Source: Spartinivicinus ruber
GTDB taxonomy: Bacteria; Pseudomonadota; Gammaproteobacteria; Pseudomonadales; Zooshikellaceae
DNA: 64,000 nucleotides
Reading direction: 5' to 3'
Assembly (NCBI RefSeq): GCF_011009015.1
Contig: NZ_CP048878.1
Coordinates: 609,501-673,500 of the forward strand
How positions within the stretch are numbered: the stretch's first letter is position 1; every line of letters starts with the position of its first letter. The notes beneath the pieces were generated by a model. It did not search any database and was not told the DNA's origin. It was given only the letters and a program-made list of their open reading frames with translations. Positions 18,231 to 29,157 of this stretch are shown here, piece by piece. The position numbers were made by a program, and so were the translations under genes.

Positions 18231-20396
18231 ACTCCCTAGTTTTTCTAATAGTTTTTGTTGTACATTAATTGGTTCTTCCTCTTCACCTGGTGTATTCAGT
18301 AAATAGCTACCATCGGTTTGTAGCTGCCAGCTCATACTGTTATCAGTAAGGTAAATGTCTAACTCACGCTTAACCCGAGCAACCAGTTTTGGGTTTTCGA
18401 TTGGGAAACAGGTCTCGATCCGATTGTCCAGATTACGCTCCATCCAGTCAGCACTCGCACAATAAACTTTAGGTGAGTCGTCGTTCTGAAAGTAATAAAC
18501 CCGAGTGTGCTCTAAAAAGCGACCAACAATGGAGCGAACTCTTATATTTTCAGATAGACCGGGGATACCTGGGCGAAGGCAGCAGATGCCACGAATAATC
18601 AAATCAACCTTAACGCCTACTTGAGAGGCTCGGAATAATGCCTTCATGACTTTAGTTTCAGTAAGCGCATTGACCTTAATAATGATATGGGCAGGCTTAC
18701 CTTCTTTAGCATTATGGGCTTCTTTGTAAATGAGCTCTACCAGGCTTTTTTTCAGAGTGAATGGGGCATGTAGTAGCTTTTTCAGCTGAACCACTTTACC
18801 CATTCCGGTGAGCTGCTGAAAAATTTTGTGCACATCTTCTGTTAAGCACTTATCACAGGTGAGCAAGCTGTAGTCGGTATAGATTCGGGCATTACCAGCA
18901 TGGTAGTTGCCAGTACCTAAATGCACATAACGTTGCATTTTTTTACCTTCACGCCTAACGATTAGTAGCATTTTTGCGTGGGTCTTGTAACCAACCACCC
19001 CATATACTATAACAGCGCCTGCCTCCTGAAGCCGACTAGCTAATAGCAGGTTGTCTTCTTCATCAAAGCGGGCTCTGATTTCAATAACTACAGTGATTTC
19101 TTTACCGTTTCTAGCGGCTTCAACCAAAGCATCGACCAGCTCCGAGTTTGAGCCAGTGCGATACAAAGTTTGTTTGATGGCCAGTACTTCTGGGTCTTTC
19201 GCTGCTTGTCGTACTAAGTCAACAATGGGGGTGAATGACTCAAAAGGGTGAAGCAATAAAATATCACTGCGCCGAATCGCTTGAAGCATGTCGGCATTTT
19301 TTTTCTGGATAATTTTAGGAAACCCTGGACTAAAGGGGACATACAACAAATCAGGGTGATCTTTTGCATTACAGATATCCATTAGCCGAGTGAGGTTAAC
19401 TGGGCCTTGAATTTCATATAGCTCATCTTCCGAAAGACCAAAGTGTTCCAGCAAAAAGGTAGATAGCTTTTTGGGACAGTTAGCGGCTATTTCTAAGCGG
19501 ACGGCATCGCCATAACGTCGGGCCAGTAGTTCACCTTGTAATGCACGAGCTAAATCTTCCACTTCTTCAGATTCAACACTTAAATCACTGTTGCGAGTCA
19601 GCCGGAACTGATAACAGCCAGTTACAGTCATTCCTGGGAATAAGTCTTCTACATGGTGATGAATAATAGATGAAAGAAAGATGTAGTTATCGCCACCGTT
19701 ACAGACTTCATCAGGTAGTCTGATTAGCCTGGGTAGTGATCGGGGCGCAGGGATAATTGCCATCCCTGTTTCCCGGCCAAAAGCATCCTTGCCTTCAAGA
19801 GAAACGATAAAGTTTAAGATTTTATTGACCAAACGTGGAAAGGGGTGAGCAGGGTCTAAGCCAATTGGGCTGATGACAGGCATGATTTGTTGATAGAAAT
19901 ACTCGCTCACCCAGGCAGCTTGTTTAGCGTTGAGCTGACTGCGGCGTAAGAAGCGAATATCCTGCTCTGCGAGAGCCGGTAATAAGACCTGATTTAAAAT
20001 TTCATATTGATGTTGCACCATCTGATGGCAAGTACGACTAATTTCGTCTAATGCCTGTTGTGGCTGTAATCCATCAATGCTGGACTTCTCTCTGGCAAAG
20101 GTAATTTGCTGTTTGAGTCCGGCTACCCGAATTTCAAAAAACTCATCTAAATTACTGCTAAAAATTAATAGAAAGCGTAATCGTTCTAGCAGTGGGTAGT
20201 CATCATTAAGGGCCTGCTCTAATACCCTTGCATTAAACTGTAAATGACTAAGCTCTCGATTTATGTAGTATTCAGGGTTAGACAAGTCTGTGACTTTTTG
20301 TGGCTCGTCTCCATTGTTGGAGTTGTCTAGTTCAGGTGGAATTGGCTCCTCTTTCGTTTGTAGAGAGGCATTATCTGTGGGTTGGGTTAGGCTCAT
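18228..20396 (-). CDS. ppk1: Polyphosphate kinase 1
   Basis: 722 residues. Makes polyphosphate reversibly from ATP; membrane-associated. N-terminal PPK1 domain after a non-conserved acidic tail (residues 1-40), with the R-E-L-S-H-L-Q-F-N signature, the middle domain, and two phospholipase-D-like C-terminal domains containing the autophosphorylated His in G-Y-K-T-H-A-K-M near residue 465 and the L-G-T-G-N-Y-H segment downstream. It is convergent with ppx and is followed at its 5-prime side by hemB on the same strand (17 bases), a Pseudomonas-type arrangement. Confidence 0.97.
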   Translation of the reverse strand: MSLTQPTDNASLQTKEEPIPPELDNSNNGDEPQKVTDLSNPEYYINRELSHLQFNARVLEQALNDDYPLLERLRFLLIFSSNLDEFFEIRVAGLKQQITFAREKSSIDGLQPQQALDEISRTCHQMVQHQYEILNQVLLPALAEQDIRFLRRSQLNAKQAAWVSEYFYQQIMPVISPIGLDPAHPFPRLVNKILNFIVSLEGKDAFGRETGMAIIPAPRSLPRLIRLPDEVCNGGDNYIFLSSIIHHHVEDLFPGMTVTGCYQFRLTRNSDLSVESEEVEDLARALQGELLARRYGDAVRLEIAANCPKKLSTFLLEHFGLSEDELYEIQGPVNLTRLMDICNAKDHPDLLYVPFSPGFPKIIQKKNADMLQAIRRSDILLLHPFESFTPIVDLVRQAAKDPEVLAIKQTLYRTGSNSELVDALVEAARNGKEITVVIEIRARFDEEDNLLLASRLQEAGAVIVYGVVGYKTHAKMLLIVRREGKKMQRYVHLGTGNYHAGNARIYTDYSLLTCDKCLTEDVHKIFQQLTGMGKVVQLKKLLHAPFTLKKSLVELIYKEAHNAKEGKPAHIIIKVNALTETKVMKALFRASQVGVKVDLIIRGICCLRPGIPGLSENIRVRSIVGRFLEHTRVYYFQNDDSPKVYCASADWMERNLDNRIETCFPIENPKLVARVKRELDIYLTDNSMSWQLQTDGSYLLNTPGEEEEPINVQQKLLEKLGS

Positions 20397-20413
20397 AGTG
20401 GTCCTTGCTTAAA

Positions 20414-21430
<1,017 letters not shown>

Positions 21431-21525
21431 TTACTGAATAAACGGCAGTGATTATATAAGATCACGGCTTCAGTATATAGGGCTTAAGGACACCTCTAAA
21501 ATACTACAGAACATGAGTAACTGGG

Positions 21526-21906
21526 TTATAAAAAGGTTTGCTGGGTTGTACAATGACCTTGAAAAATTGTTGAACTATCTTCGCCGAGTAGTGTGATATT
21601 TTTTACATGATAGGATAGCCCATTTTCTTTTATAGTCGTGACATGAGATAACTGAGAACTTTTATCAGTTAAAATAAACGTTTTTTGTTGGTTAGCTGTT
21701 ACTTTTTCAACAATTGCTTCCCCCTTGTCATCCACTACAAAGGCGCCGATGCTCGTGTCTACATAAAAAAGCACTGTCTCTTGTAACAAAGGGGTATATT
21801 GTTGATTTTCAATAAGTGTCGTGAATCGGCAATCATATAATGTTGAATCAGCATTACAGCTGACATAAGTTATCAACCAGGTTAATGGAACAGTTATAGG
21901 CCGCAT
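21526..21906 (-). CDS. Small probable exported protein, unrecognised
   Basis: 126 residues; no family recognised. A short hydrophobic N-terminus (R-P-I-T-V-P-L-T-W-L-I-T-Y-V) followed by a small-residue/Cys region may be a weak signal sequence or lipoprotein-like start. The mature part is beta-rich and contains three cysteines, two of them near the ends (positions about 17 and 26, and 119). It sits alone between hemB and repeat R4. The codon pattern looks coding and there is no better ORF on the other strand, but evidence beyond the open frame is thin. Confidence 0.5.
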   Translation of the reverse strand: MRPITVPLTWLITYVSCNADSTLYDCRFTTLIENQQYTPLLQETVLFYVDTSIGAFVVDDKGEAIVEKVTANQQKTFILTDKSSQLSHVTTIKENGLSYHVKNITLLGEDSSTIFQGHCTTQQTFL

Positions 21907-22132
21907 TAATCACTTGTCCTGTAGTACTCTACTAGTACATTCCTTCATAACTATAGTTGGTTTTAGGTAAATCAGATCAAATCAGTTTTATTGAGTTAGC
22001 TGCTTAATGGTAAAACCGTTGCAGAGACTTATTTTTGTGGTTTTTCAAGTTAAGGCAGTCATGATAAAGTAAAACCTTGACTGAACTCATTGTTAAAAAA
22101 TAATCACCAGAGAAAATGGAATTTTTTACAAA

Positions 22133-22295
22133 GTATACCCAGTAAGAATGGTTTTTAGGGGGGGCCTTCGAGTGACGAGGCCCCATGAGCCTATAAGTAA
22201 TAGATGATTGGGGTGAGGAATGAAGACAGTTAAAAACTGCATTCCCACCTACATGGTGGTCATAACAAAACTTAGAAATCATTCGTGAGGGGTAA
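22133..22295. repeat. Dispersed intergenic repeat, copy R4 (near full length)
   Basis: About 163 bases upstream of the cytochrome c gene: left end GTATACCC...GAATGGTTTTTAGG, right end AGAAATCATTCGTGAGGGGTA, with the G-A-C-G-A-G-G-C-C-C-C-A-T-G-A-G-C-C-T-A block near the left end. Confidence 0.8.
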
Positions 22296-22338
22296 AAGAC
22301 TTTGAATAACGAAGCCTGATAACATGAGGAGATATTAA

Positions 22339-22650
22339 GTGAAAAAAGCAGCTCTATTAGCCCTGGTAAGTATGTTGTTACCTGCAGTATCTGTTGCAGG
22401 AGGTGATGCAGAAAAGGGTAAAGCAAAGTCTGCAGTGTGTGCTGCTTGTCATGGTAAAAATGGCGTCGCCATGGTGCCAATTTATCCCAATCTGGCAGGA
22501 CAAAATCAAGCGTATTTAGAAAGTTCACTCAAAGCCTATCGTGCTAAACAACGGCAAGGTGGGCAGGCAGTTGTTATGCAAGCTCAAGCGGCTAGTTTGT
22601 CGGATGAAGATATTACTAATTTGTCGGCTTATTATAGTGGCTTGAAGTAG
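22339..22650 (+). CDS. Small periplasmic monoheme cytochrome c
   Basis: 103 residues from a GTG start with AGGAG about 9 bases upstream. Signal peptide to about residue 20 (A-V-S-V-A), then one heme-binding C-A-A-C-H at residues 34-38 and a candidate distal Met ligand in V-V-M-Q-A-Q near residue 80. It is a class I cytochrome c of the c4/c5-half type, a soluble periplasmic electron carrier. It is intact while the diheme cytochrome 2.5 kb downstream on the other strand is broken. It lies just before the terminal part of the broken PAS kinase (convergent). Confidence 0.9.
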   Translation: MKKAALLALVSMLLPAVSVAGGDAEKGKAKSAVCAACHGKNGVAMVPIYPNLAGQNQAYLESSLKAYRAKQRQGGQAVVMQAQAASLSDEDITNLSAYYSGLK

Positions 22651-22658
22651 TAATAAGT

Positions 22659-22694
22659 ATATTCCCCCTCCAATTTTTAAAATATGGGGGAATA
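22659..22694 (+). terminator. Hairpin after the cytochrome c gene
   Basis: TATTCCCCC at 22659-22668 (one-base bulge allowed) pairs with GGGGGAATA at 22686-22694, 8 bases after the stop. No T tract follows; on the other strand it also lies just past the end of the broken kinase, so it could serve both. Confidence 0.45.
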
Positions 22695-23292
22695 CAATGT
22701 CAGGTTAATTTATTCATTTTTTAAAATTGCTTAGAGTCATTAAATTCTTTTTTTACTTTAATTATCACGCTGCGTTTAGAGGTAGGTAGAATATAAGTTG
22801 CTTGAATAGCATTCGCCAATAGGTTTTGTAATATTCTGCGAAACTTTGTTATGTCAGCAAATACATGGGGCAAGTTATTTCCTATAATTGATGAAATAAC
22901 ATCGTTACTTTCTTTGACTAATTTATGCTGGCAAGATAAAGTGCTCTCAATCACTTGCTTTATTGGTATCCACTCAGGATTAAGTTTTTCTGGTCGACTA
23001 AATGACAATAAATCATCTAATGTCTTTTCCATATAGCTAATTTGTTCCAGTGCTATAGAAAACAGTTCATTATTTTGGGTTTCTTGCTTTACATAATGGC
23101 GTTGGCTCATTTGTAGGGCCATTTTAATTGAGTAAAGTGGGTTGTGTAAATTATGTACAATTGTTGTAGAGGCTTGGCCAATAGCAGCCAGCTTTTCACT
23201 AGCTTGCCGCTTTTGGCTTTCTTTTTGTACTTGTTTGGCGAGTATTTTTTCTTCATTAATGTCTTGCAATAACAGTACAATATATAATAATT

Positions 23293-24310
23293 CCTAATTA
23301 TCATCATACCTAAGCTATATTTAGTAGCTTACCTGGTAGTGGAGGTGTTCTCAGTGCTACAAATGCTAGCCTAGGAATAAATTCTACTAAGCTAAATCTT
23401 CGATTAAATCGATACTGAAATTCAGCAAGATAACGTTGTGCATATTTAGCGCGAATAGCATGATAAGTGCTACGTAAAGCACTTTTTAAGTTTCCAAGGA
23501 TGGTGTTAACCCAATAAAATTCAGGTTCCTCTACTGATGCACGACCACCACCGCATACAATTTTATCATGAAGACAACCTGCTTAAAACAGGCCAGTCCA
23601 TCGGAGATTACGGTACTGCCCTTGGCCAAATTCTGCCTACTCCAAGCCGTTATCTCTTCTTTATTAAACCCTTTTAAAATGCTCAGTTTAATTCGTGTCG
23701 GTTGACCTTGTTTTGTTGTTTCTACGGCTGCTACAAAAGGTATTTTCCCATCTGCTCCCCTACCTCTTTTGCAACCTGTACGCTCACCACCAAGATAGGC
23801 ATCATCAATTTCAATAAAACCCGACAATTGCTTGGTGCCTTCTCTTTCTTGCATCACTTTCATGAGCTTATGTTTCATTCTCCAGGCAGCTTGATAGGAA
23901 ATACCTAAATGGCGATGTAATTCTATGGCTGATATACCTTTTTTGTCTTGGGAGATCAAATACATCCCTTGGAACCAAGTCCTTAATGGTAATTTGGTTG
24001 ATTCAAAGATAGTACCTGCAGTTACAGATGTTTGCTGGTGACATTTATAGCACTGCTGAAGCTTTCTAGTAGTGAGTTGACAGCATTTGTCGTATCCACA
24101 ATTGGGGCACTGAAAACCTTCTGGCCATCGCAATTTGTATAAGGTATTAAAGCATTGTTCTTCTGTACCATATTGTTTGAGAAACTCGTTTAAACTCAGG
24201 CCTTTTTGAAATTGAACTTTGTTGATAGCCATTATTTATACCTTCTCAATTAAGTTTCCATGCTGTTCAAATATACAGCAGTTAATGGCTTAGGTATAGT
24301 GATAATTAGG
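23293..24310 (-). mobile_element. IS1595-family insertion sequence, copy 1 (1018 bp, defective)
   Basis: Ends are 23-base imperfect inverted repeats starting CCTAATTATCA and closing in ACCTAAGC, with two mismatches between ends. It is flanked by the 8-bp duplication TAATAATT (23285-23292 and 24311-24318). It is 13 bases shorter than the other two copies because of a deletion inside the transposase gene near 23580. Otherwise it differs by only a few bases. Confidence 0.95.
23310..24232 (-). pseudogene. IS1595-family transposase, frameshifted by a 13-bp deletion
   Basis: The first 223 or so residues match the intact 311-residue transposase of copies 2 and 3 (zinc-ribbon C-P-N-C...C-Y-K-C-H, then the ISXO2-like DDE domain with E-I-D-D-A-Y-L-G-G). 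Then the deletion of the bases that read CTATGACACCATT in the other copies changes the frame, so the end of the catalytic domain (including the final N-rich segment) is lost. It could only move using transposase from the other copies. Confidence 0.93.
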
Positions 24311-25098
24311 TAATAATTTGTCTTGCTCTTTAATGACTGAAACTGCCAAACGAATCCAAGCTGGCTGAGCTGACTTAACTAAGTTCAGCTTGAGTTCACC
24401 AGTCCAGGACTGATTATTTTTTACGTTATGAACAAATAGCTTCCTTTAGCGCTGGGTCAAGACCGGATTTAAATAATTGAGCAGGTTTGTTCAGAATTTT
24501 TGTCGCAGGCATTGTTGTTATTTTTTTGTAGGTTTGATTTACATAAACGACAAATCCTTCTGGATTTGTCAAGATTACTCCAAATGGGCTTTGATCAACT
24601 ATATGACTTAACCTTAATAGTTGATCTTCATTAAGCACTTGACTAGTAATATCTTCTCCAACCAAAGTTACGGAATGAGAATGATGGGTTAGAGCAGGGC
24701 TGTAAGTTATTGTCCAGTTAATTATTTTGACTGAGTTTTCGTTGCATTGTAGTAACGTAGTATAACAGCGGAAACTCTTCTGCTGCATAAAAGCCTGGTT
24801 AATTTTACTCTGAAGCTGGTGACGTAACTTTTCAGGAATGAAAATTTTCATAAAAGATTTGCTAACAACTTGCTCTTTACTAAAATTGGTTAAAGATAAG
24901 AAAAAGTTATTACAAAATTCAATAATACCATTCTGGTCGACAGTAACTGCTACAAGCTGAATTTTTTAAAACTTGTCTATAACTTTCTGCATACTGATGT
25001 AAGGTTTGTATTTGCTTGTTCTTTTTATGAAAATAGGCAAGTACAGTTGCAGCAAAAAATGCTAATACACAAATTGAGCTATATAAAGAAAGATATCT

Positions 25099-25114
25099 CG
25101 GGAGCTTGCTCCCG
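25099..25114. repeat. GC-rich perfect hairpin inside the broken kinase
   Basis: CGGGAGCTTGCTCCCG, within a roughly 35-base GC-rich patch (25096-25130) in otherwise AT-rich DNA. It resembles REP-type palindromes and encodes the odd I-P-S-A-R-L-R-G-S-K-L-P-R stretch just before the kinase membrane helix, as if inserted there. Confidence 0.5.
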
Positions 25115-25221
25115 CGAAGTCGAGCTGAAGGAATTTTTTTAATAAGAACTAACTTTATGTTATTAGATCTATAGAATGAATAATGTATTGCCATTTGTAC
25201 ATCCTATACTAGCAATGTAAA

Positions 25222-25860
25222 TTAGCTATCCTCTTCAGGCATCCTTGATATATAGGCTGCTAAGGCTTCTATATCATTACGAGACAGCTTTTTTGCTATA
25301 TCAAACATAGGAGAATGTGGCCGATAGCTGTTATTTGTTTTGAATTCTAATAAAGTGTCAGTCAGATATTGTTCTTTTTGTTTAGATAGCATAGGTATGT
25401 TTTTGTTACCTTGCCCTTGCTTGCCATGGCATATAAAGCAGGCAGTATCAAAAATTTTTTTGCCTCGTCTACTTAGTTTAGAGTATTTTTTTGCGTTTAT
25501 TTTTTATTTCAGATTTTGAATAAAATATAGCAATATCAACTTTCTCTTCCAGAGAAAGATCTGCAGATACTTTCCCCATGGATTGACTTTTTCTCTTGTC
25601 TAGGGAGTAATTAATGAGCTGTGTAATAGTATACTCAGGGTTTTGAGAAGCAAGACTGGGAATGTTGCCTTTTTGGCTATTTCCATCAATTCCATGACAA
25701 TAAGAGCATATGAATACTTTGTCTTTTGCAGAGGATATTGCATTGTGTAAAGCAGTTGGGTTATTAAGTTTCTGCTTTAAAATTTCATTAAACTGCTCAT
25801 TGCTCGCATTTGCTAACTGAAAAAAAATATATTAATGATTGTCAATGTGAGCATTTTCAT
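25222..25860 (-). pseudogene. Diheme cytochrome c (c4-like), frameshifted
   Basis: From an ATG at 25858-25860 downward: a signal peptide (M-K-M-L-T-L-T-I-I-N-I-F-F) that runs into a frameshift in a T8 run, then Q-L-A-N-A-S-N-E-Q, a first heme motif C-S-Y-C-H-G, a segment with P-S-L-A-S-Q-N-P-E-Y, a second frameshift in an A-rich run near 25500, then G-K-K-I-F-D-T-A-C-F-I-C-H-G with the second heme site, and a C-terminus ending P-E-E-D-S before TAA at 25222. Two C-x-x-C-H sites about 90 residues apart, each followed by an L/I-A-A-Y/F-Y/I helix, fit cytochrome c4. With two frame errors it cannot be made as one protein. It lies in the same direction between the dCache protein and the kinase, suggesting a former operon. 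Confidence 0.8.
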
Positions 25861-26377
25861 AGATACCACCACCTTACCATCCGTTGAGAATATACCGTCC
25901 ATGTTTTCTTAGGCAGTAACAGCGCTTGGTTTTGATAAACTGCTGGGTTGTCTTCTTTTAACATCGATGATCAGAGCCACAATAACTGCTAGAACAAGTG
26001 ATACTATTAGTGAGGCTAAGTACATTAAGACAGTTGAGTTGGAAGATTCAGTGATAGGTATTAAGTCTTGTTTTTTTACGAGCCATATTGTTGAATATGA
26101 ATTATTATTTATCTCACTAAATAAAATTTTTTCGTATTTGAATTTATGATTGGAGTTTGTAAAGATGCCTTGGTTATTGCTTTGCATGACTTGCCAAAGC
26201 TCAGGATATTTATGATTAAAAAGGTGGTCAGAGTCCAATAGGCTGGCTGCATTTGGATTAAAAGCTGTTACGCCGTCCTGGCTGATAACTAGATACTCTT
26301 CTCCTTTGATGGGATTTAAATTATTAACTAGTCCTGCTGCCAAGTAATTTATTAATAATACCCCTTGTCTATTAGTA

Positions 26378-27787
26378 CTGAAGTTTCACCATTCCAGTAA
26401 CAAAAAAGCCCCTTTTTTGATATGTTAGTTTTCGCCAAAAAACAACACCCAAAAAAGAGGCTTCAGTGCAAAGTTTAATCGATCTTCTTAAGGAATTGCA
26501 AACTCAAATTAAGCAAAATGGAGAAAGAAAGGCACTATTTGTTTATACTTTGATCGCCATTATGCTACCAGTAATAGGTTCCAGAGCTTCACATATCTAC
26601 CGAGCAATAACAAAGCTCTTTAAATATAACGTCACCCTCCGTCGATTCTATGGATTTATGGCTTCTCCTAAGTTAGCTTGGGATAAATTATGGCCAATTG
26701 TCTGGCAAAAAATATTACCCTTAAATCAGACAGAAGGACCTATTCTGCTTGCCACAGATGATTCTATGTTGCCTAAAACTGGAAGAAACATATTTGCTTG
26801 TGGCAAACACTTTGATCATGCAGCTAAACAAAATCAGTCGCGTTATATCTGGGGGCAAAATATTGTCAAACTGAGCTGCTTAAAAAATATTCACGGTCGT
26901 TGGGCTAGTTTACCTCTAAACTTTCGTTTTTATCAGCTGAATAAAGATGTCGCTAAAAAAGACTTTCAAACACGGATTGATCAAGCAATTACCATGATAT
27001 TACGTGTAGTTAAAGTATGTGGCCATCGCTCAGTATTGTTAGTCTGTGATAACTGGTTTGGTAACGGGTCATTATATTTGCCTTTGAAAAAAGCACTTGG
27101 CGAACAGTTTCATCTCCTCTCTCGATTGCGTTCGAATAGTGTCTTATATGATCAGCCTACTCAACCCAAGAAAAGAAAAAGAGGAGCGCCTAGAAAGTAC
27201 GGCAAGCGTCGTGGCAATGTAGCAACTCTGGCAAGGCGACATAAAAGAAATGCAACAACGTATCAGGTTAAGCTCTACGGTAAGACCCGCGCGGTACAGG
27301 CTTATACTGAGCTAGTGATGAGTCAATCGTTAAAAACACAGATTAGAGTCGTGTGGATTTATTCCGGACGAGCTTCTTGGGTTGCTCTCTACTCAACAGA
27401 TACCTCTTTAACGGTGACTCAAATAATTGAATGGTACGGTGCACGCTGGAAGATTGAAGCTGGGTTTAAAGAGTTAAAACAGGAATTAGGGAGCTTATCT
27501 TGTCAGGCTAGAACAGAGCATGCCGTGACGAACCATCTCCATTTTTGTATGATGGCCATGTCATTGCTTTGGTTTTATGTGGCACAACAGTCTAGTAAAC
27601 CTACTCGTCGCCACTCTGTTGCAAACCGGAGCTCTTTCGCTTTTTCTGATATCCGCCGTCTCTTTGCGGAAGAAACTGAACAGGAAAAATTCAGCAAGGG
27701 TTTGGGGATATTTACCAAAACCCATGATAATAATTTAATTAGTACTATGCTTCAGTTAGTGGCTTAAATGTTTTGGTGAAACTTTAG
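26378..27787 (+). mobile_element. IS4-family insertion sequence (1410 bp)
   Basis: Ends CTGAAGTTTCACC and, on the other strand, CTAAAGTTTCACC (terminal inverted repeats with one mismatch over 13 bases), flanked by the 8-bp duplication TATTAGTA at 26370-26377 and 27788-27795. Single transposase gene inside. Confidence 0.93.
26466..27767 (+). CDS. IS4-family transposase
   Basis: 433 residues from a GTG start. DDE transposase: first Asp in A-T-D-D-S-M-L-P-K near residue 97, second in L-V-C-D-N-W-F-G-N near residue 195, and the C-terminal Y-G-A-R-W-K-I-E-A-G-F-K-E-L-K segment, which matches the IS4 signature Y-(2)-R-(3)-E-(6)-K exactly. A basic stretch (K-K-R-K-R-G-A-P-R-K) lies in the middle insertion domain. 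The frame is complete, so the element may be active. An 8-bp target duplication is compatible with some IS4 subgroups. Confidence 0.95.
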   Translation: MQSLIDLLKELQTQIKQNGERKALFVYTLIAIMLPVIGSRASHIYRAITKLFKYNVTLRRFYGFMASPKLAWDKLWPIVWQKILPLNQTEGPILLATDDSMLPKTGRNIFACGKHFDHAAKQNQSRYIWGQNIVKLSCLKNIHGRWASLPLNFRFYQLNKDVAKKDFQTRIDQAITMILRVVKVCGHRSVLLVCDNWFGNGSLYLPLKKALGEQFHLLSRLRSNSVLYDQPTQPKKRKRGAPRKYGKRRGNVATLARRHKRNATTYQVKLYGKTRAVQAYTELVMSQSLKTQIRVVWIYSGRASWVALYSTDTSLTVTQIIEWYGARWKIEAGFKELKQELGSLSCQARTEHAVTNHLHFCMMAMSLLWFYVAQQSSKPTRRHSVANRSSFAFSDIRRLFAEETEQEKFSKGLGIFTKTHDNNLISTMLQLVA

Positions 27788-28364
27788 TATTAGTAGTAAG
27801 GTCAAGTTTTATAGGTATACCAATACGAATGGTTGCTTTTAAAGGTAGCTCAACTGCATCAGCTTCTATATTCCAGTCTAATTTAGATATATAAAACTTA
27901 TCTGGAGGGCTTGAGTATATGTCTGTGAAGTAATAACGATTCGACTTGTCTTGTAATTTGTCATCTGTGACTTTAACTGCACTATTTTCATTTTTATTTA
28001 GGCGTAAAATTTCTTTTCCTTTGGTATTAAGTATTCTAACTTGATCGTAAAATCCTCTTGTCTCAATCATAGACTCAAATAGCTCAATGATTGTCTTATC
28101 TTTTGCTACATTGCTACTATCAGTGGTGTTATGAATGATGTTTGCAATAAGTCGTATATCTTTTTTTATGTTATTTATACGGTCTAGTATTGCAATTTTA
28201 ACGTAAGAAAAGTCATTGGTAGTTTCTTTTTTTTGGTTGTTTTTATTTTTTATAAGATTATTATTTATGGCTATAATGGTTGCGGCAATGATAAAATGTG
28301 AAAAAAATATTATTACTAAAATTGTGGTAAAATTTAGTTTTTGTCTTTCGTTGATTCCCTTCAT

Positions 28365-28612
28365 ATTGACTCACCATTTATTATGTTAAGGCTATCTGTC
28401 CATGTAGCCTGTATGGTAGCTCTTGTATTTTTTTATATGTATTTAGAGTAATTTTAGCTTAAAAATCCTTATAGTGGTTAGGTGAGTAAGCAATTGATTT
28501 GTTTTAATAGTTGTAAACCATTAATAGCATTTGTTATTTTTCATATGAATGATTTTCTGTTAGTTGTTGTAAGCAGTTGTTGTTTATTAGAAAATTATTC
28601 TTAGTATGTCAT
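28365..28612. other. Gene-free AT-rich gap
   Basis: About 250 very AT-rich bases between the DUF4166 gene end and the start of the split sensor gene; it probably carries the promoter for the sensor/cytochrome/kinase remnant. No specific site recognised. Confidence 0.35.
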
Positions 28613-29125
28613 TTAAATTAGCTTTAGGTCGCCATTATAACTGATAAGCAAGCCAATAATAGGTAAGCTTATAGAAACATGGAATCTATATAATTCATTA
28701 TATTCCATTTCATATGCAGTGAGTGTTGGACTGAATACTTTAGGAATTGGTATACCAAACACTGATGTTTTTACAACATGGTAAGAAAGCTTATTATCTT
28801 TAATGTTTAGTTTAAGCAGTAAACTGATAGGACCTAACTGTTCAGTTAAAAATTCTCCCGCTATTTTAAAGTTGCTGGTCATTATATGGTTTTCAAAATG
28901 TCTTTGCCATTTCATACTGTCTTCTGTATGGTTGCCATACACCTGTAAATTACAATCAGTACTAGCTGGTGGCATTTTTAGTATATTGGCGATTATATTT
29001 CCAAGTCTGTTACCTCGTTTAACGATTGCCTTTCCTTTTAAATATATGTCCCCTCTGTGAGCTTGCTCTAGCAAGGGTGGTAGATTGTTGTAAGATTCGC
29101 CTAAATGTTTCTGTAAAATATTCAT
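28613..29125 (-). CDS. DUF4166 domain-containing protein
   Basis: 170 residues. The pattern of the first 45 residues (Y-N-N-L-P-P-L-L-E-Q-A-H-R-G, then G-x-A-x-V-x-R-G-N-R-L-G-N-I-I-A) and the W-x-R-H-F-E/N segment near residue 75 fit the DUF4166 family, whose members are often found as stand-alone proteins or fused to saccharopine-dehydrogenase-like proteins. The function is unknown. There is no signal peptide. The start codon abuts a solo end of the dispersed repeat (R5), and cydB ends 32 bases upstream on the same strand, so it may be transcribed as the last gene of the cyd operon. Confidence 0.7.
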   Translation of the reverse strand: MNILQKHLGESYNNLPPLLEQAHRGDIYLKGKAIVKRGNRLGNIIANILKMPPASTDCNLQVYGNHTEDSMKWQRHFENHIMTSNFKIAGEFLTEQLGPISLLLKLNIKDNKLSYHVVKTSVFGIPIPKVFSPTLTAYEMEYNELYRFHVSISLPIIGLLISYNGDLKLI

Positions 29126-29150
29126 ATACTCTTCTCGAATGATTTTTAGG
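29124..29150. repeat. Solo terminus of the dispersed repeat, copy R5
   Basis: CTTCTCGAATGATTTTTAGG only; the rest of the element is absent. It lies between cydB and the DUF4166 start codon. Confidence 0.6.
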
Positions 29151-29157
29151 CTAATTT

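Larger units (their letters stand above)
22721..25194 (-). pseudogene. PAS-domain sensor histidine kinase, broken by IS1595 copy 1 and frameshifts
   Basis: Reading from 25194 downward, the pieces of one kinase are present in order. A membrane segment (S-I-C-V-L-A-F-F-A-A-T-V-L-A) is followed by a first PAS domain, with a frameshift near 24960 in an A-run that joins Y-R-Q-V-L-K-N to I-Q-L-V-A-V-T-V-D-Q. A second PAS domain follows (V-D-Q-S-P-F-G-V-I-L-T-N, 24851-24426), with another frameshift near 24426 that joins A-I-C-S to N-V-K-N-N-Q-S-W-T-G-E-L. The IS lies at 23293-24310. After it come the phospho-acceptor helix (I-V-H-N-L-H-N-P-L-Y-S-I) and an N-box (N-L-L-A-N-A-I-Q-A). The frame stops at 22721 before the G boxes of the ATPase domain, so the C-terminus is also lost. 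Deleting the IS and one TAATAATT restores the codons across the junction (D-K-L-L-Y-I-V-L-L-L-Q-D-I-N). Clearly non-functional. Confidence 0.85.
25909..28364 (-). pseudogene. dCache-type periplasmic sensor protein split by an IS4-family element
   Basis: The N-terminal half (28364 to about 27788) has a membrane helix (residues 13-33) and the first part of a double-Cache ligand domain; the C-terminal half (26369 to 25909) has the rest of the domain and a second membrane helix, then a short tail. Removing the IS and one copy of TATTAGTA restores a continuous 345-residue frame: ...I-K-L-D-L-T-T-N-R-Q-G-V-L-L-I-N-Y-L..., which is the expected linker of dCache domains (G-x-P-x...G-x-L-x-x-N-Y). No output domain (kinase, GGDEF or MCP) follows the last helix, so it is either a stand-alone sensor working with the neighbouring kinase or was already truncated. 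Confidence 0.85.

Noticed and set aside
22004-22528. 174-codon minus-strand ORF opposite the cytochrome c gene
   Set aside because: It overlaps a clear cytochrome c with signal peptide and heme motif, and repeat R4; its translation has no recognisable features.
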